Positions 10,971 through 22,002 of a DNA stretch of 64,000 nt are shown here, one piece after another; position 1 is the stretch's first letter; each line of letters opens with the position of its first letter. The stretch lies in contig CM048744.1 of assembly GCA_026315105.1 (NCBI GenBank), positions 931,301,503 to 931,365,502 of the forward strand, written 5' to 3'. A program made the position numbers and the translations under genes. Below the pieces are notes generated by a model. It was not told the DNA's origin. It saw only the letters and a list, made by a program, of their open reading frames with translations, and did no database searches. The DNA is from Locusta migratoria. Taxonomy: Eukaryota > Arthropoda > Insecta > Orthoptera > Acrididae.

Positions 10971-11162
10971 TATAAAGTTTGTAAACCTATTGGACCAAAC
11001 TGCTATGATCATCAGTCCCTAGACACACAAACTACTTAAACTAACCTACATTAATGACGGTACACGCACATCCATGACGGGAAGAGGACTCGAACCTCCG
11101 GCGGGAACGGCCGCCCAGTCCATAGCATGAGGCGTTTTAGACCATGGCTACTCCGGCGGGGC
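10971..11162 (-). mobile_element. SINE-2, TSD GATGAATC
   Basis: Minus-strand copy with the tRNA-like head GCCCCGCCGGAGTAGCCATG, B-box GGTTCGAGTCCTC and the SINE-2 body (GGACTGATGATCATAGC, TTTGGTCC). GATGAATC at 10963-10970 and 11163-11170 forms the target-site duplication. Confidence 0.85.
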
Positions 11163-11216
11163 GATGAATCATGGAACAATCGTCACTGCAGTACGCTGCC
11201 ACACAGTTGTTACGGC

Positions 11217-11440
11217 GTATCTACATCTACATTTACATACATACTCCGCAATGCATCCAAAGGTGCGTGGCGGAAGGTACTCAGTATCACTACTAGTTAC
11301 TTGCTTTCCTGTGCTACTTCCATATAGAACGAGGGAAAAATGAATGCTTGTATGCATCTTCACGAGCCCTGATCTCTCTGACCTCATCTTTGTGGCCTTT
11401 ACGCCAAATGTAGATTGGCGGCGGTACAATCGTTCTGTAG
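11217..11440 (-). mobile_element. CR1-like LINE 3'-end fragment
   Basis: The terminal sequence TCTACATCTACATTTACATA, then ACTCCGCAATGCATCC and GTGCGTGGCGGAAGG, matches a LINE 3' end I associate with orthopteroid genomes. About 70 C-terminal codons appear in degraded form on the minus strand. It differs from the GTAGATG-tailed family 2 copies. Confidence 0.55.
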
Positions 11441-11866
11441 TCCAATTGAAATTCCGGCCTAGAGCAGATGAAATAAATTGATCACTGGTAAGAAATTTCT
11501 CCGCTAAGAGTTTCGCGACAAATAATTAGGCTAGATACTTCTAGTTTCTGGAACTTAACAAAATCAGTGACTCCGGGCACAGCTTTGTTCACTACTGGGC
11601 AGAATTAAGCAACGAAAGACAATTTCAGCTTTTTTCCTTATCTACATGTTTTGTTTTTCATCTACTCAAAGTGTCGCAACTTTGTTATTGTGCAGATACT
11701 TTGGTCGAATTTTATGGTTAAAAAAATTGTATGGTAAAGACTTGCACTTATCCTTTGTTAACAATCATTGTTTTCCTTTAACATCTAAGTTGTTAATTTA
11801 CGTTATGGCTTTTAATGTTAAGTGGCTGCATTCAGTAGGATGAACGAACGCCTGATATTCACAATG
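11441..11866. other. Unassigned stretch
   Basis: Nothing recognised between the LINE 3' fragment and the start of the RTE copy. Confidence 0.35.
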
Positions 11867-12180
11867 GCCACCCCCATGAACCACAGACATTGCCGAGGTG
11901 GGGTGGCTTGCGTGCCTCAACGATGCAGATAGCCGTACCATAGGTGCAACCACAGCGGACGGGTATCTGTGGAGAAGCCAGACAAACGTGTGGTTCCTGA
12001 AGAGGGGCAGCAGCCTTTTCAGTAGTTACAGGGGCAACAGTCTGGATGATTGACTGAGCTGGCCTTGTAACATCAGCCAATGTGGCTTTGCCACACAGTT
12101 ACTGCGAACGGCTGAAAGCAAGAGCAAACTACAGCCGTTACTTTTCCCGAGGACATGCAGCTCTACTCCATGAAAATGTG

Positions 12181-12699
12181 ATGATGGCATCTTCTCGGGT
12201 AAAATATTCTGGAGATAAAATAGTCCCCCATTCGGATCTCCGGGCGGGGACTACTCAAGAGGATGTGATCATCAGGAAAGACAATACTGGCATTCTACGG
12301 GTCGGAGCGTGGAATGTTAGATCCCTTATTAGGGTAGGAAAATTAGAAAATTTGAAAAGGGAAATGGATAGGTTGAAGTTAGATATCGTGGGGATTAGTG
12401 AAGTTCGGTGGCAGGATGAACAGGATTTCTGGTCAGGTGAGTACAGGATTATAAATACAAAATCAGTTGGGGGTATCACAGGAGTAGGACTGATAATGAA
12501 TAAGAAAATAGTAATGGGGGTAAACTACTATGAGCAGCACAGTGATCGCATTATCATTGTCAAGATAGATACGAAGCCTACACCGACAACAGTAGTACAG
12601 GTTTATATGCCAACTAGCTCTGCCGATGATGAGGATATAGAAGAAATATATGAGGAGCTAAAGGAAATTATTCAGACAGTTAAGGAGAGGATAACTTAA
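12181..12699 (+). pseudogene. RTE ORF, endonuclease N-terminal part
   Basis: APE-type endonuclease of the RTE ORF: GAWNVRSL, ISEVRWQDEQ and VYMPTSSADDEDIEE. The first in-frame ATG is at 12181; the frame is also open upstream from a GTG at 12082, but no eukaryotic start is needed there. A 1-base loss near 12690, relative to the intact copy, throws it out of frame before the GDWNS motif. Confidence 0.8.
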
Positions 12700-12865
12700 T
12701 TGTGATGGGAGACTGGAATTCGGTAGTAGGAAAAGCAAAAGAAGAAAAATAGTAGGTGAATATGGACTGGGAAAAAGGAATGAACGAGGAAGCCGCCTGG
12801 TAGAATTTTGCACGGAAGATGATTTAACCGTAACAAACACGTGGTTTAAGAATCCAAAAAGAAGG

Positions 12866-13633
12866 TTGTATGCTTGGAAGAGACCAGGAGACACCGGAAG
12901 GTATCAGATAGATTTTATAATGGTAAAATATAGATTCCGGAACCAAGTTATAAACTGTAAAACATACCCAGGGTCAGATATAGACTCTGATCATAACTTA
13001 CTGGTCATGAACTGTAGGCTGAAACTGAAAAAACTGCAGAAAGGTAGGAAAATAAGGAGATGGGACCTAGATAAATTAAAGGAACGTGAAGTTCTGGAGA
13101 ACTTCAGAGGGAGATTTAGGGAAGAATTGACAGAAACAGGGGGAAATAAAACAGTTAAAGAGGAATGGGTAGCATTGAGAGATGAAATAGTGAAGGCAGC
13201 AGAGGACAAAATAGGTAGAAAGGCAAGACCTACAAAAAATCCTTGGATATCACAGGAAATTCTAAATTTAATTGATGAAAGGAGAAAATATAAAAATGCA
13301 GTAAATGAAACAGGCAAAATGGAGTTCAGACGACTAAGAAATGAGATTGACAGGAAGTGCAAAATAGCTAAGCAGGAGTGGCTAGAAGCCAAATGCAAAT
13401 CTGTAGAAGAATGTATAAGAAGGGGAAAAGTAGATACCGCCTACAGGAAAATAAAAGAGACATTTGGGGATAAGAAAAGCAACTCTACGAAAATCAAGAA
13501 CTCAGATGGGAACCTAGTTCTCAGCAAAGAAGGGAAAGCTGAAAGGTGGAAAGAGTACATAGAGCAGCTCTACCAAGGAAATGAACTTAGAGACGATGTT
13601 GTAGGAAGGGAAGAGGAAGTAGATCAAGATTAA
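12866..13633 (+). pseudogene. RTE ORF, endonuclease C-terminus and linker
   Basis: This piece continues the endonuclease (YQIDFIMV, DIDSDHNLLVMN, the latter with the conserved SDH) and the charged linker leading to RT, rich in K/R/E. It ends at a TAA at 13631-13633 where the intact copy has GAA. Thereafter the RT N-terminus is readable only with frameshifts. Confidence 0.8.
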
Positions 13634-14052
13634 ATAGGAGATACTATACTGAGAGATGAATTTGACAGAGCTCTGAAAGACCTAGGTCAGAACAAGCCCC
13701 AGGAATAGATGACATACCCTCAGAGCAACTAAAGTCTCTGGGAGAGCCAGCCATGACAAAACTATTTGAACTGATGTGTACGATGTATGAGACAGGCGAA
13801 ATACCCCCAGACTTTGAGAAAAATGTAATAATCCCCATTCCAAAGAAATAAGGCGCAGACAGGTGTGAAAATTACAGAACCATCAGTTTGATAAGTCATG
13901 GTTGCAAAATTTTAACACGAATTATCTACAGGAGAATGGAAAAGCTGATAGAAGCTGACCTCAGGGAAGATCAGTTTGGGTTCAGGAGGAACGTAGGAAC
14001 CTGGGAGGCAATACTCACTTTACGTCGTATCTTAGAAGATAGATTAAGGAAA

Positions 14053-14341
14053 TCATTAAAAGAAAGACGTTATTCATTGCGGCGTGATCTGTTTGCGAAG
14101 TTTCAATCACCGACTTTTAGTTCTGAATGTGAAAATATTTTGCTAGCACCCACCTACTTAGGGAGACATGACCATCCCAATAAAATAAGAGAAATCAGAT
14201 CGAAAACGGAACGATTTAGGTGTTCTTTCTTCCCGCGCGCTATTAGAGAATGGAACGGTAGAGAAAAGTTATGAAGGTGGTTAATGAACCCTCTGCCAGG
14301 CACTTAAATGTGATTTGCAGAGTATCTATGTAGATGTAGAT
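14053..14341 (+). mobile_element. CR1-type LINE 3' end nested in RTE ORF, TSD GAAA
   Basis: A 5'-truncated family 2 LINE of about 289 bp encodes RRDLFAKFQSPTFSSECENI and SFFPRAIREWNGREKL, then its 3' UTR ending GTAGATGTAGATG. RTE homology stops at GATTAAGGAAA and restarts at GAAAGGCAAACC. GAAA at 14049-14052 and 14342-14345 is the likely short target duplication. It creates an artificial hybrid reading frame. Confidence 0.9.
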
Positions 14342-14425
14342 GAAAGGCAAACCTACATTTTTAGCTTTTGTAGATTTGGAGAAAGCGTTTGACAATGTTA
14401 CTGGAATACACTCTTTCAAATTCTG

Positions 14426-15430
14426 ATGTCAGCAGGGGTACAATACAGGGAAAGGAGAGTTATTTACAACTTGTACAAAAGCCAGACCGCAGTTATTAGA
14501 CTCGAAGGGCATGAAAGGGAAGCATCAGTTGGGAAGGGAGTAAGACAGGGTTGTAGCCTTTCTCCGATGTTATTCAATTTGTACATCGAGCAGGCGGTGA
14601 AGGAAAGCAAGGAAAAATTTGGAATAGGGATTAAAGTTCAGGGGGAAGAAATAAAAACATTGCGTTTTGCTGATGACATTGTAATTCTGTCAGAGACAGC
14701 AAAGGACATGGAAGAGCAGTTGAATGGAATGGACAGTGTGTTGAAGAGAAGGTATAAAATGAACATTAACAGGAGCAAAACACAAATAATGGAATGCGGT
14801 CTTAGAAAATCAGGCGATGCTGAAGGAATTAGATTAGGTAACGAAACAATGAAGGTGGTAGATGAGTTTTGTTACTTGGGTAGCAAAATAACATGCGATG
14901 ATTGCAGTATAGAGGATATAAAATGCAGAATGGCAATGGGAAGAAAAGCATTTTTCAAGAAGAGAAATTTGCTAACATCGAATATTAATTTAAGTGTAAG
15001 TAAGTCTTTTCTGAAGGCATTTGTGTGGAGTGTTGCCTTATACGGGAGTGAAACATGGACGATAAGCAGTGCGGACAGGAAGAGAATAGAGGCTTTTGAA
15101 ATGTGGTGCTACAGAAGAATGCTGAAGATTAGGTGGGTAGATCGCATAACTAATGAAGAGGTAATGAACAGAATTGGTGAGAAAAGGAATTTGTGGCATA
15201 CCCTGACCAAAAGAAGGGATCGCTTGGTAGGACACATTCTTAGACATCGAGGAATCGTAAATTTAGCGTTGGAGGGAAGTGTGTGGGGTAAAAATCGCAG
15301 AGGGAGACCAAGAGACGGGTATAGTAAGCAGATTCAAGTGGATGTGGGTTGCCGTTCTTATGAGGAGATGAAAAGGCTTGAGCAGGATAGAGTAGGGTGG
15401 AGAGCTGCATCAAACCAGTCTCCGGACTGA
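14426..15430 (+). pseudogene. RTE ORF, RT palm to C-terminus
   Basis: A 334-codon open segment with VRQGCSLSPMLFNLYIEQA, the catalytic FADDIVILSETA, DEFCYLGSKIT, LYGSETWTISSADRKR and the C-terminal RAASNQSPD. All RT residues visible in this half are preserved, but it is cut off from the endonuclease. Confidence 0.85.
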
Positions 15431-15448
15431 AGACCATAACAACAACAT

Positions 15449-16110
15449 GAGCGTTGGAACTGAAATAGTGGCAACTATTTATTCACAACCGATACAAAAG
15501 CGTTATATGTTTGCATCTGTTACTGTTCTTCAAAGTAGTCACCAGCATTGTGTAGATCCCATTGCCAGTGATATGGAAGGGGTAGTATACCGTTATCAGA
15601 GCCTGTTCTGTTGATGGTGCAAATGGAGCTGTTTACTGCCAGTCGAATCTCTGGAATAGTTCTGAAGCGAATGCCACGAAGTGGTTCCTTCGTCTTCTGA
15701 ATCAAATCAAAGTCACAAGGACTTACGTTCGGGGAGTATGGTGGATGGTACAGTACTTTTCAGTTCCATCGACCGTACAGAGCAGCCAGAGCTTGCGCTG
15801 TGTGCGACCTCGCATTGCCGTGCAAAATGATGGGTGGGTTTCGCAGAAGGTGTTGCCGCTTCCTTCGCAAAGCTGATTGCAGGTGATGCAGCTAAAACGA
15901 ACAGTAATACTGTACATTGATGGTGTGCCACAGTGTGCCGACCTTCGCTGAAGGCATTTACCCAACTGGCACTTTCTGCATGCCAATGCCGATTCGCCGT
16001 ATGCTTCCTGAAGACCTTGATGACACTGTCGTTCTGTACGACTTCTGGCACAATCAGTCTTGACCCAACTCCGTTGTTTCGAAAACATAGTGACACCGTT
16101 ACGTTAGACC
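15449..16110 (-). mobile_element. mariner-like transposase remnant
   Basis: On the minus strand, residues such as KEPLRGIRFRTIPEI and ICTINRTGSDNG resemble the C-terminal end of a mariner/SETMAR-like transposase. Upstream blocks appear in other frames with stops. No TIRs are visible. The family call is from resemblance only. Confidence 0.4.
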
Positions 16111-16144
16111 GCTCGCTCAGAAGTGACTGTGTTTGCCCCGATTG

Positions 16145-16309
16145 CCGCTGCGGAGCGGCCGAGGCCCCCCGTCGGGGGTTCGAATCCCCCCTCTGAAAAT
16201 GATGTTTGAGCTGTCTTTAGTATAAGTTAGTTCATAAATAGTTTGTAAGTTTAGACACCGATGACCTCGCAGTTAAGTCCCATAAGCTTTACAAACATTT
16301 GAGTTTTTC
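16145..16309 (+). mobile_element. SINE-1-like copy with altered head, TSD CCCCGATTG
   Basis: A short head (GCCGCTGCGGAGCGGCCGAGG), B-box GGTTCGAATCCCCC, then the SINE-1 body with some substitutions. CCCCGATTG at 16136-16144 and 16310-16318 forms a 9-bp target duplication. The tRNA-like head is shorter than in the typical copies. Confidence 0.85.
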
Positions 16310-16318
16310 CCCCGATTG

Positions 16319-18574
16319 TGCGGACGCCGGTGACGTGGGACAGGCGAGTGTATGTGCTCATAGTTAAGGTACGTATGTCAACAACGTGTGCTATCAGCGA
16401 CAATAGTAGATTCCATTGCTTCGTGTCTCCGTAGCAGTCGTGCCACTATTTAAGTTCCAACCCTCGTACTTAACTGATTCAATCCCTACAATATATTTAA
16501 ACAGTTTGTATCAATTGAAGGTTATTTATTTGTGCTCAAAGCATCTCGCCAGGGCGGTCTTTATGAGTGACTGGACTATTTTAAGATCCCGCTTATGTTG
16601 ACAGTGAAAGGTATTGCTGGGGCCGAGCGGTGTGTTCCCAGCTTTAGATCAGGATGAGGTGTGGAACCTGGTGGAGCGCCAAGGGACGCTAGTGAGACAG
16701 AATTATAGTTGACACATTTTATTCCGTAATATACATAAGTTTGATCAAGGCGCTGGCTCGACAGGAGCTAGAGCAGTAGTGGCGTCGCCTTCGAGCTGGA
16801 ACCTTGGTGTTTCGTATGATGGTAGTGCCCGCGCCGCGCCGCGATGCCGGGAAGCGATGCAAAGATTGTTATTGTGAACATGAAGTGCTCTATACTTTCA
16901 CCAGGCTATGCAGCGGCCAATGGATCCAAGCAGAGCCCCCTTTGAAGTCGGATGTCGTGCTGGTTCCCGACTCCGGATACCGGCTGGCCCCTCCTAAACC
17001 ACTGTCCTACGCTCCCCTCGTAGTTCCGTAAGATGCTAGCAGGTGTCAGGCCGTTCCCTGGCTTAGGGTGCCACTCGCACGTCGGAGGGTAGCGTGGAGG
17101 GGAGGCTGAGGGGAGAGCTCTTGCCGCCTGCCACGAGGCCACGGCTGTCTCCGGCTTGCTGGCGTTTGTGGGGAGGTGATGGTGGGGAGAGCTGCTACCT
17201 GCCGCCTGCTCTGGCCAGTTTAAAGGGCTGCTTCTGACCGCAGCGCCATCATGGGACATCTTACGGAACTGCTGGAAACCCTCCCTCACCGCACCCCTGA
17301 GCCTAGGACCGGGCCCTTATGGAGGTTTCCTGTCTGTATATATTTGTCTGTGCCTTTAGTAACCAACCACTGAAGACTGCGCTGGCCTCAGGTAGCCACC
17401 ATATAGGTGTGAAGTCGTCAACACAGCGGATCACCATCTTCCCAAATGATGCTTAGTGTGAAGTATGGCCTCGACCAGACTCCATCTCTTAGCTGCCTCT
17501 GTGACAAAAACTGAGCACAACGATTAGGCCAGTGAATTGACGACTACCTCCTGGGCATCGTCGATTCAGAAGACCAAGTGACTGCTACTTCTAAATGTGG
17601 GAGTATTTATACATAAAATTGGCTGAAGCTATGACGTATGAAACGGTTTGAATGTTTTCCCTTTGAAAATGCAGTGTTCGTCCGATGTGTCTTTACCGCT
17701 GACGCATCCGCGGCCTTATTCACTCTTGTGACAGAGTTACGTGTAGTTATGAAATGTTTACTAGCTGCGTCTCTGTCTGACAGCCATTTCAGTCACACGC
17801 AGTTCGCTGACGGTAGGCTTTCCAACTTGCCGACGCAGCGGCTGCCGTCATCACGCAAGGCGGGTGAGCATTTTCTGCTACCGGCTGCTGACCTTATTCC
17901 GTCTTGCTAAAATGAGCAAACCAAGATCTTAACACATTTCCGTGTCACAAAGTTTGCGGCGTAACAGTACTTTTAGTTTTCATATCTGGGAGGTATAAAG
18001 TAGACTGGTGGAAAATTACTGTTAGTAATCCGGTAAAGACTGCGGGGGTTGCGGGGAGCTTATTAGAATAGCACGGTCGATATTTTCCCCACCCTTGACA
18101 AAACAATCCGCGCATGAGCTCCGTCTGTAATCACCTAGATGTCGACGAGTTGTTGATCCCTTATCTTTCTTCTTTGCGTAGAGAAATTGTAGAAAGGATT
18201 AAAAAATGTGTGCCACGCTGAAATTAGCATGTTTATCGGCCGCACAGTGCAAATATCTCGCCGCCTGTGTGTGAGATAAGTTCCCGCTGGCAGCGGAATC
18301 GCGGCGCGAGATAAGGGAAGCGGAAAGCGGCGACTTTGTGGATCTCGTAGTCACGCAGAGCGGCCGCTTGGGGACCGCGGGCCTATCTTTCCGTTGCTTT
18401 GCTCTCAGCTTAACCGGGACTTGAGAATGAGACGCAGAGGAATAATCGCCGTCGTTACATAAGTGGACTATCTTGCGCTGCGACCTGCATCGATATCAGA
18501 CGACCTGGAGCAATAACGCCGGCGGAAAGGGAGGGGAGGCTGACAAAGGGTTGAGGGCGCCTGAAAACTCCTGG
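16319..18574. other. Unassigned stretch, partly GC-rich
   Basis: No TE or gene recognised. The segment around 16620-17320 is GC-rich and contains overlapping open frames on both strands (for example 16906-17289 minus), without motifs I can name. The rest is mixed composition. It could hold the non-coding end of an unrecognised element. Confidence 0.35.
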
Positions 18575-19554
18575 ATACGGAACCAGAGGTGGTTGAGAGT
18601 TTCAGAGGGAGCATTAGGCAAGGATTGGCTGAAACGGGGGAAAGTAATACAGTAGAAGAAGAATGAGTAGCTCTGAGAGATAGGGTAGTGGAGGCTGCAG
18701 AGGACCGTATAGGCAGAAAGACAAAGCGTAATAGAAATCTCTGGATAACACAGGATGTACTGGACTTAATTGATGAGAGGAGAAAATATAAAAAATCAGC
18801 AAGTGAAACAGGAAAAAAGGAGTACAAACGTCTGAAAAATGAGATTGACAGCAAGTGCAGACTGGCTAAGCAGGAGTGGCTAGAGGACAAATGCAGAACC
18901 GTAGAAGAATGTATAACTAGGGGAAAGATAGATACCGCCTAAAGGAAAATAAAGGAGATATTTGGAGACAAGAAAAGCAGCTGTATGATATCAAGAACGC
19001 AGACGGAAAACCAGAACTAAACAAAGAGGGCAAAGCTAACTGTGGAAGGAATATATAGACGACCTATACAAAGGAAATAAAGTTGATAGCAGTATTCCAG
19101 AAATGGAAGACCTAGTGGAGGAAGATGAGATAGGAGAATTTGACAGAGCACTGAAGGACTTGAGTCGAAGCAAGTCCCTGGAGTAGATGATATTCCGTCT
19201 GAACTGCTGATGTCGTTAGGAGAGCCAGGCGTGAAAACATTTTACCACTGGTATGCAAGATGTTTGAGACAGGGGAAATAACCTCCGACTTCAAGAAGAA
19301 TATCGTAATTCCCATTCCAAAGAAAGCAGGTGCAGACAAATGTGAAAATTACAGAACTATCAGTTTAATAAGTCATTGTTGCAAAATACTAACACGAATT
19401 ATTTACAGACGAATGGAAAAACTTGTGGAATCCGACCTGGGAGGCAATACTCACATTACGATTTATCTTAGAAAATAGGCTAAGGAAAGGGAAACCTACA
19501 TTTTTAGCGTTTGAGATTTGAAGAAAGCTTTTGACAATGTCAACTGGAAAATGA

Positions 19555-19746
19555 TCAAATGTTTTTTAAGCTTATGGGACTTAACTACGGGGTCATCAGT
19601 CCCTAAACTTACAAACTACTTACCTACTACCTTATACTAAGGACGGCACAAATATCCATGCTCGAGGGGGGATTCGAACCCCCGACCGTAGTGGCCGTGC
19701 AGACCGTGATTGGAGCGCCTCAGTCCCCTCGACCACCGCAGCCGGC
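19555..19746 (-). mobile_element. SINE-1 nested in RTE copy
   Basis: Minus-strand SINE-1, with head at 19746 and 3' end ATTTGAT at 19555, has a B box GGTTCGAATCC. The RTE flank reads AACTGGAAAATG on the left and AATGTCAATTCTGAAGG on the right, giving a short AATG target duplication. Confidence 0.85.
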
Positions 19747-20244
19747 AATGTCAATTCTGAAGGTAGCAGGGGTAAAATATAGGCACCGAAGAGTTATATT
19801 CAACCTATAAAAAAAACCAGACAGCGCTTGTTAGAGTCGAAGGGAGAGAAAGGGATGGGAAGGGAGTGAGACAGGGTAGTAGGCTTTCCCCGATGTTGTT
19901 CAATCTGTACATTGAGCAGGCAGTGAAGGAATGGAAGGAGAAATTTGGAGAGGGCATTATAGTGCAGGGAAAAAAAATAAAAACATTGCGGTTTGCCGGC
20001 GACATAGTAATTCTGTCAGAGACTGCAAAAGATCTGGAAGAGCAATTGAATGGAATGGACAGTGTCTTGAAAGGAAGCTATAAGATGAACATTAAAAGAC
20101 TAAAACGAAGGTAATGGAATGCAATGTCAGAAAATCAAGTGATGCTGAAGGAATTAGAGTAGGTAATGAGACAATAAAAGTAGTAGATGAATTTTGTTAT
20201 TTAGGTAGCAAGATTACTTCTGGTGGCCGAAGTAAAGAGGATAT

Positions 20245-20713
20245 TGTGGTGTCGCACAAGTCCAAAATGCGTGCCACCTACTTTCGCCGCGCGCCGCCAT
20301 GCACGCACGGCGCGGCGTTCTTACGACGACAGCCACGAGCGCCCTCTGCTGGAAGTCCGCTCGTGGCCACCTCTGAACGTCATCGTTCACTTGGGACTGA
20401 GATAGCAACCAGTTAGGACCTTTGGAATCAGATAGGCACCAGTGAAGACTTGGCTATCAGTTAGGCACTAGGCAGGCCTCTAGCTCAACTATGTATCTGC
20501 AGTACTGAGCAATGTAAAAGTTAAGTATTGTATAAATTCTGTGCAATATATATATCGTTCTAATTTACTCTAGTGTTTCTAGTTTCTGGCTGCTCCCCTC
20601 CGTACCTGCACCAGCGTGCTGTCTTTATTCCTGTGTCGGTCTCTTTCCACTTGGCCACCGACACCTACGACGGAAACGAGACACAAAAGCGGCGACGAGG
20701 CTGGGACACAAAA
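20245..20713 (+). repeat. Gypsy 5' LTR
   Basis: 469 bp, beginning TGTGGTGTCGCACAAG and ending GGGACACAAAA. The ends are set by the target duplication and by comparison with the 3' LTR; it does not end in CA. A TATA microsatellite (ATATATATATCG) near 20547-20559 is one TA shorter than in the 3' LTR. Confidence 0.9.
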
Positions 20714-20760
20714 GTGGCGACGAGGATGGGATACAAAAGTGGCGACGAGGAGTGATAGAA
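20714..20760 (+). other. Primer-binding-site candidate and 25-bp repeats
   Basis: TGGCGACGAGG begins one base after the LTR end, at 20715, the expected place for a tRNA-primed start. The same 25-bp unit (G[CT]GGCGACGAGG.TGGGA.ACAAAA) occurs at 20689-20713 (inside the LTR) and 20714-20738, then a partial third copy starts at 20739. The repeat straddles the LTR border. I cannot assign the tRNA with certainty. Confidence 0.5.
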
Positions 20761-20970
20761 GAACCGTGGACCAGCCCGCTTACAGCAGCCAGACAGCAGC
20801 AGTCGGAGCACGCAGAAATTGCTCCCGCCCACCCACCCTTATTATAAGATTCTTGGGGGAACATTTTCAGTTACGTGTTTGTGGACTTTTTGGTTGCAGA
20901 GCGTCTTCTTTCATATTGCATTTGTGTTTTGTTATAATTTACTTGTATGCGCGGCGCCTAATCGGTCAGC

Positions 20971-22002
20971 ATGGCCACTACCCCGAACCCAAACTTAATG
21001 GAAATTATTCAGTTACAGACGGCGCAAATGACGCAACTTCTCGAAGCAGTGACCCAGCTCACGGCGCAAGCATCTAACCAACAACAACAGCCGCCGCTTC
21101 AGCAGCCCACACCTGCCGCCGCAACGCTTCCTACATTTCGCCAGTACAACGAACGTGAGGAAGAATGGAGCGACTACTTCGCACAGTTTAAAGAACTCGT
21201 CGCGGCTCATCAAATTACAGGTCAGAAAGTGAAGCATCTGTTATTATCTGTGGTGGGCACCAACACCTTCGTGATACTGAAAAAACTTTTCCCTGACGCA
21301 TCTCCTCGTGATGTAGACTTTGAACAAATAGTAGAGGCACTAAATGCTCATTATGAGAGAAAAGTTCTCGTAGCTGCGGCACGGTACCGATTTTTCAGAC
21401 TTAAAAAATTACCGCAGCAGTCACACCAACAGTGGATTACGCAATTGAAGGGCTTAACCCGCAAATGTAAATTTACTTGCTCTTGTGGACTTTCGTATAG
21501 TGACGTGATGTTCAGGGACGCGATTGCGCAGAACATTCAGGACCCCAGAATTAGGGCAGCAATTCTAAAACAGTCAGACCCTTCATTAGACAGTGTACTG
21601 CAGCTTATTGAAGCGCATGATACCTTTGACTTAGCAGATATAGAAATGCAAAGCCACAATGTTAATTCAGTGCGCCGCAACGGACGCTTTCGTAGCCGTA
21701 GTTCTCAGTATAGCACTAGTGAGTCTTTAAATTCTAACTGCCGTGCTGAACAGACAGTGAACAGTAGCCAGTGTAAAAGTGCGACACAAAGGTTGCCCCG
21801 TCGAGTTAGAAACAGTAATTTGAATAACGGGCGCCAACGTTCATTTCAGAAAAATGTTCGTAAGTCTTGCCCTCAGTGTTTATCTCGCCACAAACGTGCA
21901 CAGTGCCGTAGTCGCAACACAACCTGTTATCAATGTGGCAAATCGGGACATGTACAGTCTGTGTGTATGCAAATTAAAAACTCAACGAACGGTACCGTTT
22001 GA
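20971..22002 (+). CDS. Gypsy gag polyprotein
   Basis: 343 codons from ATG 20971 to TGA 22000-22002. The N-terminal half is Q-rich, then a capsid-like helical region follows (EEEWSDYFAQFKELVAAHQI). The C-terminal basic region carries a zinc knuckle, CYQCGKSGHVQSVC (residues about 322-335), preceded by another Cys-rich segment (CPQCLSRHKRAQC). It would package the element's RNA in a cytoplasmic particle. Pol continues in the same frame after the stop, with no other in-frame stop before 22903. Confidence 0.9.
   Translation: MATTPNPNLMEIIQLQTAQMTQLLEAVTQLTAQASNQQQQPPLQQPTPAAATLPTFRQYNEREEEWSDYFAQFKELVAAHQITGQKVKHLLLSVVGTNTFVILKKLFPDASPRDVDFEQIVEALNAHYERKVLVAAARYRFFRLKKLPQQSHQQWITQLKGLTRKCKFTCSCGLSYSDVMFRDAIAQNIQDPRIRAAILKQSDPSLDSVLQLIEAHDTFDLADIEMQSHNVNSVRRNGRFRSRSSQYSTSESLNSNCRAEQTVNSSQCKSATQRLPRRVRNSNLNNGRQRSFQKNVRKSCPQCLSRHKRAQCRSRNTTCYQCGKSGHVQSVCMQIKNSTNGTV

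Larger units (their letters stand above)
11867..15448 (+). mobile_element. RTE-type LINE, full length but inactivated, with nested CR1
   Basis: Its 5' end (CCACCCCCATGAACC) matches the 5' end of the intact copy at 28847, and the 3' end closes with GACTGAAGACCATAACAACAAC. It holds the 5' leader, endonuclease, linker, RT and C-terminal domain in the normal order. Inactivating changes include a frameshift near 12690, a GAA-to-TAA stop at 13631, another frameshift near 13690, a TAA near 13850, and a CR1 insertion at 14053-14341. No clean target duplication is seen. Confidence 0.9.

Noticed and set aside
13888..14274. Apparent 128-codon novel protein
   Set aside because: It is a hybrid of RTE RT residues and a nested CR1 fragment.
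15713..16096. Two overlapping 120-codon minus-strand ORFs as genes
   Set aside because: They are alternative frames over a decayed mariner-like transposase, with no consistent domain in either frame.
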